Shown here: positions 18,290-25,524 of the stretch, piece after piece
How the letters are laid out: every line of letters begins with the position of its first letter
Numbering within the stretch: the first letter of the stretch is position 1
Origin: Verrucomicrobiota bacterium
GTDB lineage: Bacteria; Verrucomicrobiota; Verrucomicrobiia; Limisphaerales; UBA9464
Reading direction: 5' to 3'
Assembly: GCA_017309115.1 (NCBI GenBank)
Contig: JAFLEF010000026.1
Location: forward strand, 1 to 64,000
Length of the DNA stretch: 64,000 nucleotides
The notes under the pieces: generated by a model
What the model was told of the DNA's origin: nothing
What the model saw: only the letters and a program-made list of their open reading frames with translations
The model's database searches: none
Position numbers and translations under genes: made by a program

Positions 18290-19015
18290 TTACTTCAGTC
18301 CCGCGTAGACGTGGTGCACGTCGTCGTGGTCGTCGATGCTCTGAAGGAACTCGACTACTTGGGCGCGTTCCTTTTCGCCGAGATCCACGGGATTCTTCGC
18401 CACGTAGCGCATCTCGCTGGCAAGAATGTTCCAGCCCGCCTGTTTGAGCGACTTGCTGACGTGGGCCAGTTCCTTGAGGTCGGTAATGAACCGGGCGCCC
18501 TGTCCCTTCTCGGGGATTTCGCCTTCGTCGAGTTTCTCCACGTTCTGCGCGCCGGCTTCAATGGCATCGCCTTCCGCGTCGCGGGTCCCGTCAGCGTGAG
18601 TGGCTTCCACCACGCCCACGTGTTCGAAGAAAAAGCCCATCGAACCGGGCTGACCCAGTTGACCGCCCTTGCCGAACAGGTGGCGGATGTCGGGAGCCGT
18701 TCGGTTGCGGTTGTCGGTCAGGCACTCCACGACCACGGGAATCTTGTGAGGTCCGAAGCCTTCGTACACCACGGACTCGTACTCGACCTTTTCGTCGAGC
18801 AGTCCGGCGCCCTTTTTGATGGCTCGTTCGATGGTGTCCTTGGTCACGCTGGCCTTTTTGGCCTTGTCCACGGCGACGAAGAGTCGGGCGTTGAGATCGG
18901 GGTCAGCGCCTCCGAGCTTTGCCGCGATCATGATTTCGCGGACGAGCTTGCCGACGACCTGACCTTTTTTGTGAGCGGCCGCCTCGCGACCGGCTTGTTT
19001 CCATTGGGCACCCAT
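18290..19015 (-). CDS. YebC/PmpR-family protein (YeeN-like)
   Basis: 241 aa of the YebC family, annotated historically as transcriptional regulators and more recently linked to translation of difficult peptide stretches. Typical segments: KLVREIMIAAKLGGADPDLN, DKAKKASVTKDTIERAIKKG, YESVVYEGFGPHKIPVVVEC, DNRNRTAPDIRHLFGKGGQL, GSMGFFFEHVGVVE. The N-terminus MGAQWKQAGREAAAHKKGQV differs from classical YebC (MAGHSKWANIKHRK) and is closer to the YeeN-type paralogue. The start was set at ATG 19015; the six-residue extension to 19033 is less likely. Divergent from the DUF1697 gene. Confidence 0.88.
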   Translation of the reverse strand: MGAQWKQAGREAAAHKKGQVVGKLVREIMIAAKLGGADPDLNARLFVAVDKAKKASVTKDTIERAIKKGAGLLDEKVEYESVVYEGFGPHKIPVVVECLTDNRNRTAPDIRHLFGKGGQLGQPGSMGFFFEHVGVVEATHADGTRDAEGDAIEAGAQNVEKLDEGEIPEKGQGARFITDLKELAHVSKSLKQAGWNILASEMRYVAKNPVDLGEKERAQVVEFLQSIDDHDDVHHVYAGLK

Positions 19016-19174
19016 GATGAATGCGGGGAGCATGGACCAAAACCGGCGGTGGGAGAAAGGGAGAAAGACCTGACAGACGCCGCCACGGCTGGGCTGTCGG
19101 ACGGAGAACGAGGAACCGCAGACTTGAGTAGGGCCAAACCTCCGGGAAGGCTCGTCCCGGAAGAGCCATTGGTT

Positions 19175-19711
19175 ATGCCTCGTTTTGTCGCACTACTTCG
19201 TGGGGTCAATGTCGGCAAAGGCAAACGGGTGCCGATGGCGGAGTGGCGGCGGTTGCTGGAAGACCTGGGATATCGCGACGTTGAAACGCTGCTGAACAGC
19301 GGGAATGCCGTCTTTGAAAGCCCCGGACGGTCTACCCGGAACCACGGTGAGGCCATTCGATTGGCGCTGCAGAAGTCCCTGGGGCTGGAGGTCCCGGTGA
19401 TCGTCAAATCGGCGGCGGAGCTCGCGGCGATTCAGGAGGAAAACACCCTAGCGAGGGAGGCGCCGGACCCGACCCGATTGCTGGTGGCGTTCACTGCCGA
19501 ACCAGCCGACCTCCAAAGTCTGGCGGGTCTGGCGGCGCTGGCGGTTCCACCCGAGCGATTTCTGCTGGGCCGCCACGCCGCTTACCTGTGGTGTCCGGCG
19601 GGAATTCTGGAAAGCCAAGTGGCGGAAAGTCTCCTGGGGAAGGCGGGACGGGCCGCCACGACCCGAAACTGGGCGACCGTCACCAAGATTCGGGCGTTGC
19701 TGGACCGCTGA
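19175..19711 (+). CDS. DUF1697 family protein
   Basis: 178 aa with the DUF1697 start pattern MPRFVALLRGVNVGKGKRVP, followed by LLEDLGYRDVETLLNSGN and a late AATTRNWATVTKIRALL motif. The family has no established function. The start ATG 19175 gives the conserved N-terminus; the open frame extends far upstream, antisense to the YebC-family gene, and is not credible there. Confidence 0.88.
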   Translation: MPRFVALLRGVNVGKGKRVPMAEWRRLLEDLGYRDVETLLNSGNAVFESPGRSTRNHGEAIRLALQKSLGLEVPVIVKSAAELAAIQEENTLAREAPDPTRLLVAFTAEPADLQSLAGLAALAVPPERFLLGRHAAYLWCPAGILESQVAESLLGKAGRAATTRNWATVTKIRALLDR

Positions 19712-20039
19712 TCTGGGAAGTCGGCGGAAAGGTGTCCGGGGCTTACCCGGCCGATTGGGGAAACTGCGTTCCTGGGTCAGTCAATGTCCGAGGGGGTACC
19801 CTAGGGTTTCGGGCATGTGGTGCTCCTACTTGCGGTTGTCGTCCCGGGCTGAGTCCAACCCTGGTCGTTGCTCGTCGTCGGTGCGATTGCGGGTCATGGC
19901 CGGTTTGTTGTCGCCCCGGCCTTGTCGTCGGCCGGCCTCAATGCCGTCTCGTCCGCGGCCCAGCTGGGTGCGGATTGGTTTGGAGTATGGGATTGCTTCC
20001 CTGGCGGTCTTTGGCTGGCTCTGTGCGGTGTTTCTTTAA
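19712..20039 (+). other. No clear gene; decayed coding-like stretch
   Basis: The last 200 bp read in one frame as hydrophobic, protein-like sequence (LLVVGAIAGHG; NAVSSAAQLGADWF; FPGGLWLALCGVSL) that runs into the heptamer array, which supplies its stop codon. There is no good start, and upstream the frame is broken by TGA. It may be the 3' end of a decayed small membrane-protein gene. Confidence 0.3.
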
Positions 20040-20073
20040 GAAAGCTGAGAGCTGAGAGCTGAGAGCTGAGAGG
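20040..20073. repeat. GAGAGCT heptamer array
   Basis: About four tandem GCTGAGA units immediately upstream of the P1 copy at 20097. The order heptamers then P1 is the same as at 120-262 and 31469-31643. Confidence 0.85.
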
Positions 20074-20096
20074 CAAAACTGGAAGGGGTAACCCTC

Positions 20097-20187
20097 GTAG
20101 GGCGAGGCTCTGCCGAGCCGTTCGCGTCCCGGCGGGTGACGCGGGTGGAGTCCACGAGCGCACGGCTCTGCGGAGCGTCGCCCTACC
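20097..20187 (+). repeat. P1 palindromic element, copy 3
   Basis: About 91 bp and one of the best-preserved copies: left end GTAGGGCGAGGCTCTGCCGA, interior GCCGTTCGCGTCCCGGCGGG then GTGGAGTCCACGAGCGCACG, right end GGCTCTGCGGAGCGTCGCCC. It ends about 55 bp before the mutarotase start. Confidence 0.78.
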
Positions 20188-20242
20188 GTGTCGCCTGCTC
20201 GCTTTGCTTTTGGGGCGGGATCGGGTTTGCTCGCGGTCTGCC

Positions 20243-20695
20243 ATGCTCAAACACACGCTGATTCATCCCGAGATCAACGCGATCCTGGGTCGGGCCGGTC
20301 ATCACGCCAAAATCCTGATCGCCGACGGCAATTACCCGGCCTCCACCAAGAAGGGACCGCATGCCCAAGTGATCTCCCTCAACCTGTCGCCGGGCTTGGT
20401 CACTGTGGCCCAGACGTTGCGGGCCATTCTGAGCGCCATTCCGGTGGACCACGTGAACACCATGGGCATTCCGGCCGATGATTCGTATGCCAAGTTGGGC
20501 GAACCACCGGTTTGGGAGGAGTTTCGCGGAATTCTGCAGGAAGCGGGGTTGCAGACGCCGCTGGAGCCCATCCTAAAGTGGGACTTCTACAAGGCCGTGG
20601 AATCCACCGATCACGTGCTGACCGTGCAAACGGGTGATCAGGCGTTGTGGGCCAATGTCCTGCTGTCGGTGGGCTGCCGAGAACCGGGCCGATAG
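20243..20695 (+). CDS. RbsD/FucU family sugar mutarotase
   Basis: 150 aa of the RbsD/FucU family, which interconverts anomers of fucose or ribose. Typical sequence: MLKHTLIHPEINAILGRAGH, then HAKILIADGNYPAST with the family's His and Asp, and VDHVNTMGIPADDSY. The C-terminus WDFYKAVESTDHVLTVQTGD matches FucU-like proteins better than RbsD, so L-fucose is the likelier sugar; this is inference. No fucose or ribose catabolic genes are adjacent. The start ATG 20243 gives the conserved N-terminus. Confidence 0.85.
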   Translation: MLKHTLIHPEINAILGRAGHHAKILIADGNYPASTKKGPHAQVISLNLSPGLVTVAQTLRAILSAIPVDHVNTMGIPADDSYAKLGEPPVWEEFRGILQEAGLQTPLEPILKWDFYKAVESTDHVLTVQTGDQALWANVLLSVGCREPGR

Positions 20696-20718
20696 TCGAC
20701 GACCGGTCCCCAAAAACC

Positions 20719-20742
20719 GGTTGAGAGTTGAAAGTTGAGAGT
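20719..20742. repeat. GTTGAGA/GTTGAAA heptamers
   Basis: Three tandem units (GTTGAGA, GTTGAAA, GTTGAGA) lie 24 nt after the mutarotase stop and directly flank the large inverted repeat P3. Confidence 0.75.
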
Positions 20743-20743
20743 A

Positions 20744-20949
20744 GCGAAAACCGGTGAACCGGATCTGCATGGTGTCCACAAACCCATTGGCATCTCTAAC
20801 GTGCTGGATTCGAGGCCTTTTCTCTCAACTCTCAACTTTCAACTCTCAACTGGTTTGTGGGTAGTTGAGAGAAAAGTCCTGGAATCGAGCACGTTGGACG
20901 TGCTGACAGGTTTGCGGACACAAGGCGGATTCGGTTCACCGATTTTGGC
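20744..20949. repeat. P3: about 205-bp inverted repeat
   Basis: The left arm (20744-20829) contains AAAACCGGTGAACCGGATCT, GTGTCCACAAACC, AACGTGCTGGATTCGAGG and TTTTCTCTCAAC. The right arm (20863-20949) carries their reverse complements in mirrored order: GTTGAGAGAAAAGTCCTGGA, ATCGAGCACGTT, GGTTTGCGGACACAAGG, TCGGTTCACCGATTTTGGC. The loop holds TTTCAAC/TCTCAAC heptamers. A transcript could fold into an 80-bp imperfect hairpin. It ends 37 nt before the haem-binding gene. Confidence 0.75.
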
Positions 20950-20986
20950 TCCTTTCAAGAATCTGGCTGGCAGTCATTCTGAAGGC

Positions 20987-21958
20987 ATGAAGGTCGCGCT
21001 TCTCACCGGTCTGGTGGGGCTGGGAATTCTGCTCGTGGTGTGGATTTCCCGGAGGGCCCCGTCGGAACTCGCGGCGATCGCTCCCCTTCCAGCGGCGGTT
21101 ACGACGGACCGGGTGGGAACGGGCGGTTTGGCGGTTCTGGATCCCCAGCAGTCCGCAGAGGATCGAGCCCGGACTCTCGCGGGCTGGTCGGCGGATCGGG
21201 TTCGGCAACACGTGCCGACGGTGGTCGGTTGGGCGGAGTCCGGGCCAGTCCCCCTGCGTGCTTCAGCCATTTGGGCTCTGGGTCTCGCCGGAGGTTCAGT
21301 GGCCTTGGAAACCTTGGAACGAATCATGGCCGACACCGACACCGAGGCGTCGTTGCGCGCCGACGCGATCACGGCGCGGGCGCGGGCCGACACGCATTCG
21401 GTGGAATTTGCCGAACGGTGGGTGAGCGATCCGCAGCCAGCGGTCGCGCTCGCGGCGCGGCGGGTGTTGCGTCGGGAGGAGCGGCCGCCGGACGAGAAAA
21501 TCCCCACCACCCTGGTGGAATGGCAGGAGGCGGTGGCCACCGGAGGCGATGCGGCGGCGGGGCGGAGGGTGTTTTTGTCGCCGCAGGTGGGCTGCGCGCA
21601 ATGTCACGTGGCCGAGGGCCGTGGCCGGGTCGCCGGCCCGGGGATGGATGGGCTGGGACGGGATCGGGCGACGTTGATCGAAGCCATCGTCGAGCCGGCC
21701 AAGGTGGTTCATCCCGACTTCCAAAGTGCGGTTGTGGAAACCCGCTCGGGAGAGCTGTGGCAGGGAATTCAGGCCCGAACGGCAGCCGATGGAACGGTGA
21801 CGTTGATTGGACTGGACGGTCAGCCTTGGAGTTGGCCGGCGTCGGAGGTGGCGAAACTGGAGATCCTCCCGGGATCCATCATGCCGGAAGGTCTGGCTGA
21901 AGCCATGACCCGGGCGGAGTTTCGGGATCTTTTGGCCTACCTCGAATCGCTGCGGTGA
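20987..21958 (+). CDS. Exported haem-c-binding protein (Pirellula/Verrucomicrobium type)
   Basis: 323 aa. An N-terminal hydrophobic anchor (VALLTGLVGLGILLVVWI) is followed by HEAT-like helices (about 75-155; PLRASAIWALGLAGGSVALE) and a C-terminal single-haem domain with CAQCH at 203-207. The domain pattern GRRVFLSPQVGCAQCH, GPGMDGLGRDRATLIEAIVE, VVHPDFQSAVVETRSGELW matches the Pirellula/Verrucomicrobium-type putative haem-binding domain (TIGR02603). It probably takes part in periplasmic electron transfer. The start ATG 20987 excludes 84 codons that translate inverted repeat P3. Confidence 0.85.
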   Translation: MKVALLTGLVGLGILLVVWISRRAPSELAAIAPLPAAVTTDRVGTGGLAVLDPQQSAEDRARTLAGWSADRVRQHVPTVVGWAESGPVPLRASAIWALGLAGGSVALETLERIMADTDTEASLRADAITARARADTHSVEFAERWVSDPQPAVALAARRVLRREERPPDEKIPTTLVEWQEAVATGGDAAAGRRVFLSPQVGCAQCHVAEGRGRVAGPGMDGLGRDRATLIEAIVEPAKVVHPDFQSAVVETRSGELWQGIQARTAADGTVTLIGLDGQPWSWPASEVAKLEILPGSIMPEGLAEAMTRAEFRDLLAYLESLR

Positions 21959-22056
21959 CGGGATCTTCCGCCAGGACGCCATTTCCCTGCGAAGGAATCC
22001 GTGCGGGCTCGGTGATCCGAGGTTCCAATAGCTCTTAGAATCGGGCACTTTGGAGC

Positions 22057-23994
22057 ATGCGGATGGCGTGGGCGTTAGTCCTGGTTTGGGTCACGAGTGG
22101 AATCACTTCGGCTCAACAGCTTCCGGTTTCCTGGCGAGTGGATGATCCGCAGCTCGCGGCGTATTTTGCCGCCGAAGTTCGGCGAATCGAGTCGCGGGGG
22201 CTGACAGAAGTTCAGACGCTTTCCGACTGGCAGTCGCAGCGGGAGGAGCGGCGTCGGCAGTTGTTCGACATGCTGGGGTTGTGGCCGTTGCCTCCGCGAA
22301 CGGATTTGCAGGCTGTCGTCACGGGAACGGTCGACGGCGACGATTACCTGGTTGAGAAGCTCCAGTTCCAGTCATTGCCCGGACTTTATGTGACCGCAAA
22401 TCTGTACCGTCCCAAAGGTCTCACCCAGCCCGCGCCGGCGATCCTCTACGTGTGCGGGCATTCCCAGGTGAAATCGAATTCGGTGAGCTACGGCAACAAG
22501 ACGGCGTACCAACACCACGGCATCTGGCTCGCTCGCAACGGCTACGTGTGTCTGACCTTGGACACGCTGCAACTCGGCGAGATTGAAGGCGACCACCACG
22601 GGACGTATCGGCTCGGGCAATGGTGGTGGAATCGGCGGGGCTATACCCCGGCTGGAGTTGAAGCGTGGAACAGCATTCGAGCCTTGGATTATTTGGAGAC
22701 CCGTCCGGAGGTGGATCGAAGTCGGCTGGGCATGACCGGCCGGAGTGGCGGTGGCAGTTACACCTGGACCACGGCGGCCCTCGATGAGCGGGTAAAGGCG
22801 GCGGCCCCGGTCGCGGGTATTACGGATCTGCACAATCAAGTGGTCGACGGAGCGGTGGAGGGTCACTGCGACTGCATGTTTTTTCGTAACACCTACCGCT
22901 GGGACTTTGCGATGAACGCCGCCTTGATTGCACCCCGACCGTTGCTGTTGGTGAACACCGATGCGGACACTCTCTTTCCCTTGGATGGCGTGCAGCGGTT
23001 GTTCGCCCAGACCCGCCGCATTTACGGACTCTATTCGGCGTATGATCGGCTGGGTTTGGTGATCGGTCCGGGGCCGCATTTGGACTCGCCCAACCTTCAG
23101 GTGCCGGTGTTGCGCTGGTTCGATCAACATCTGAAAGGCACCACCGGTACCCTCGAAGGTTACGCTGAAAAACAGTTCACGCCCGATCAACTCCGCGTCT
23201 TCACCGAACTGCCAACCGGGTCGAAGAATGCGCGGATTCAGGAATCGTTTGGACCCGTGCTTACCCGGCCGGCGAATTTACCGGAACTGCAACGATTCCT
23301 GCGCGAACGGGTGTTTGCTGGTTGGCCGGAGCATCCGGGTCCGCTGGCGTTGCGGGAAACGGGCCGGGAAGAAGTGGGTGGACTCCGGTTGCGCCTCTTC
23401 GAATTTCTGAGCCAGGCCGAAGTGCCGCTGAAGCTGTGGGTGGTGGATCGTCCCGCGGACGCCGCGAGCCGGGTGCGTCTGGAGTGGTTGGATTCGGCTT
23501 CGTGGCCGCAGTTTCAGGCCGAGTTGGCGAACCGGTTCCCGCAACTCATGGCGCAGCCACCTGGTGCGTCCGGGACGGCCACTCCTTGGACCCAGCCGGC
23601 TCCGGGGGAAGTGGTGGTGGGGTTTGCCGCGCGGGGTTGGGGTCCGCACGCGTGGTTGGGGGATGACCGGAAGCAGACGCAGATTCGCCGACGCTTTCAG
23701 CTGCTGGGGCAGACGGCCGATGGCATGCGCGTCTGGGATTTGCGACGTGCCTGGGCGGCCATTCGTCAGCTTCAGCCGGCGTGCGAGATTCAGCTTTCCG
23801 CGGCCGGGAGTCGGGCGGTGATGGCGGCCCTGGCGGCCGCATGGGAAGAACCTCCCGGACTGACGGTGAAGGTGGGAACGCTCCCGGGCGTGAGGGAAGA
23901 CGAACCGGACCTGCTGCAGTTGGATGCGCTGGGTCCGACCGAAGAGTGGTTACCGCTTTTGGGCGATCGGATCGTGCGGTCACGCGAACCTTGA
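22057..23994 (+). CDS. Exported alpha/beta-hydrolase, acetyl-esterase-like
   Basis: 645 aa with signal peptide (MAWALVLVWVTSGITSAQ). The alpha/beta-hydrolase core has the nucleophile elbow GRSGGG with Ser230 and a late His in IGPGPHLDSPNLQVPVLRWF. Neighbouring segments APAILYVCGHSQ and GYVCLTLDTLQLGEIEGDHH are typical of acetyl-xylan-esterase-like hydrolases (AXE1/DUF1749-type) of this phylum. The last 280 residues form a second, unassigned region. The substrate may be an acetylated polysaccharide; this is inference. Confidence 0.8.
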   Translation: MRMAWALVLVWVTSGITSAQQLPVSWRVDDPQLAAYFAAEVRRIESRGLTEVQTLSDWQSQREERRRQLFDMLGLWPLPPRTDLQAVVTGTVDGDDYLVEKLQFQSLPGLYVTANLYRPKGLTQPAPAILYVCGHSQVKSNSVSYGNKTAYQHHGIWLARNGYVCLTLDTLQLGEIEGDHHGTYRLGQWWWNRRGYTPAGVEAWNSIRALDYLETRPEVDRSRLGMTGRSGGGSYTWTTAALDERVKAAAPVAGITDLHNQVVDGAVEGHCDCMFFRNTYRWDFAMNAALIAPRPLLLVNTDADTLFPLDGVQRLFAQTRRIYGLYSAYDRLGLVIGPGPHLDSPNLQVPVLRWFDQHLKGTTGTLEGYAEKQFTPDQLRVFTELPTGSKNARIQESFGPVLTRPANLPELQRFLRERVFAGWPEHPGPLALRETGREEVGGLRLRLFEFLSQAEVPLKLWVVDRPADAASRVRLEWLDSASWPQFQAELANRFPQLMAQPPGASGTATPWTQPAPGEVVVGFAARGWGPHAWLGDDRKQTQIRRRFQLLGQTADGMRVWDLRRAWAAIRQLQPACEIQLSAAGSRAVMAALAAAWEEPPGLTVKVGTLPGVREDEPDLLQLDALGPTEEWLPLLGDRIVRSREP

Positions 23995-24163
23995 AGGATA
24001 AGGCGGGACCCAGGTTGCTTCGGACGGTTCGCTCTGGTCCTGTTTCCCGAAGGTCCTTTGAATTGACAGCTTGATGATGCGTGCGGTTGGGCCAAAGCTC
24101 TCAAGAGTTACCGCCGCTGGCGGTTCTGCTGGGTCTGCCCCTCAAGCGGTTCCTTCTCGCGCC

Positions 24164-25069
24164 ATGAATTCCCCTGCACTGCGTCCACTCGGCTGGCTTC
24201 GATCTCATCGGGCCGCCTTCACCTTGATCGAGCTTCTGGTGGTCATTGCAATTATTGCGATCCTGGCCGGAATGCTCCTGCCGGCGCTGAGCCGGGCCAA
24301 GGACCGGGCGCAGATCACGGTCGATCTGAACAACGTGAAGCAGATCCTGATGGCGAATCAGATCTACGCCGCGGACAATCAGGACTACAACGCTCACCCG
24401 ACGTGGGGCGGGGACCTGAGCGGGCCGGATGGTTGGGTATACGCGACGCGAAACAACGGACGCATTCCAGGCGGCCCGCAGAATCCCGTATCGGCGGCGG
24501 GCCGGGACGTGAACTCGAGCCAGTTCAGCAATCAGGTGGCCTTTTTCCGCATCAGCCAGCTCGGTCCGATTCTGGGGAACTACAAGATTTGCTGGTGTCC
24601 GAAGGATGTGGCCACCCGGGGGTCGGGACGGCTCAAGACTCTGTGGTTGGGGCGGCCGCTGAAGCTCACCTCCTATTGCTGGAATGGTACGATTGGTGGG
24701 TACAACAACATTGGGCGCAACCCTCCGTTTGCGGACGGCCGGACGTTCAAGGTAGGGGACTTCCTCGCGACCGATTGGCAAATGTGGGAGCAGAACGAAC
24801 TGGATTCCCTGAACTTCAACGATGCGTCGAACGTGCCGCCGCCAGGTAACGTGGGGAACGGAGTTTCCATTCGGCACGCGGGATCGTCGGGTTGGGCGGC
24901 GGTCAACAATCCGAATGGAGCCAGTCCGATCAAGAATCTCCCGGGCGGAGCTGTGGTGGGCACCTTTGGCGGCGCGGCGTCGATGCAGAAATGGAATTTC
25001 TCCTATGACCTGATCAACAAGATCCCGGCGCCCAACGAGATTTTCAACGGTCCGATTTATCGGCGGTAG
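24164..25069 (+). CDS. Pseudopilin-like protein with prepilin N-terminus
   Basis: 301 aa. The start ATG 24164 gives a short basic leader ending in the prepilin site and methylation helix [20 protein letters not shown]. Residues 60-300 are a globular pseudopilin-like domain with many aromatic and Gly/Asn residues. It lacks the H-X9-DG motif found in the sister protein at 35584. Such proteins are abundant in Verrucomicrobia and Planctomycetes and are thought to be processed by a prepilin peptidase; their role is unknown. No type II or IV secretion genes are adjacent. Confidence 0.85.
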   Translation: MNSPALRPLGWLRSHRAAFTLIELLVVIAIIAILAGMLLPALSRAKDRAQITVDLNNVKQILMANQIYAADNQDYNAHPTWGGDLSGPDGWVYATRNNGRIPGGPQNPVSAAGRDVNSSQFSNQVAFFRISQLGPILGNYKICWCPKDVATRGSGRLKTLWLGRPLKLTSYCWNGTIGGYNNIGRNPPFADGRTFKVGDFLATDWQMWEQNELDSLNFNDASNVPPPGNVGNGVSIRHAGSSGWAAVNNPNGASPIKNLPGGAVVGTFGGAASMQKWNFSYDLINKIPAPNEIFNGPIYRR

Positions 25070-25158
25070 CGGGCTCAGTTCTCCGGCGGAGAGGATGGCC
25101 GAAGCTCGACATTGTCGAGCCGGTGGCCGAAGCATGGGTCAGTTCAACTCGACCTCCC

Positions 25159-25452
25159 ATGATTCGCGTGATCGCAATGACCCAGTTTGCCTTTCTGGTC
25201 CTGGGCACCGTGGCCCTCAAGATCCTGGTGAAGGCCAACGGGACGTCGACGTTGATTCCAAACTTGCCGGGTCTGTCCCGGAACGTGTTTTGGCTCTTCG
25301 CGATTCCGCCGTTGTGGGCGGCCTTCGCCGCGTTCTGCGACTACCTCAAGAAGGCGCCCTTCACTCCCCGGGTGGCCCAGGCGGTAGGGGTGATTCTCGC
25401 GGTCGCGTGTTTCCTGTTCATGTTCACGGTCACGTTCTGGGTGAACTCGTGA
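25159..25452 (+). CDS. Small membrane protein, three predicted helices
   Basis: 97 aa, with hydrophobic segments at about 4-25 (MTQFAFLVLGTVALKILV), 40-58 (VFWLFAIPPLWAAFAAFCDY) and 72-95 (VGVILAVACFLFMFTVTFWV). No family was recognised. The start ATG 25159 is preferred; the longer ORF adds 12 non-hydrophobic residues. A short perfect hairpin (GCTCGAC-ATT-GTCGAGC) lies at 25104-25120 between this gene and the pseudopilin-like gene, without a T-run. Confidence 0.6.
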   Translation: MIRVIAMTQFAFLVLGTVALKILVKANGTSTLIPNLPGLSRNVFWLFAIPPLWAAFAAFCDYLKKAPFTPRVAQAVGVILAVACFLFMFTVTFWVNS

Positions 25453-25524
25453 GGGGCTCCAGCCACGCGATGACTTGCTCAGGGGATTGCCCTCGGTGGG
25501 GGGCTTGATTCAAGTTGGGGAGTC

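Noticed and set aside
19588-20062. Several short ORFs after the DUF1697 gene
   Set aside because: They lack starts or homologous-looking domains and end in repeat-derived codons; noted only as a decayed stretch.
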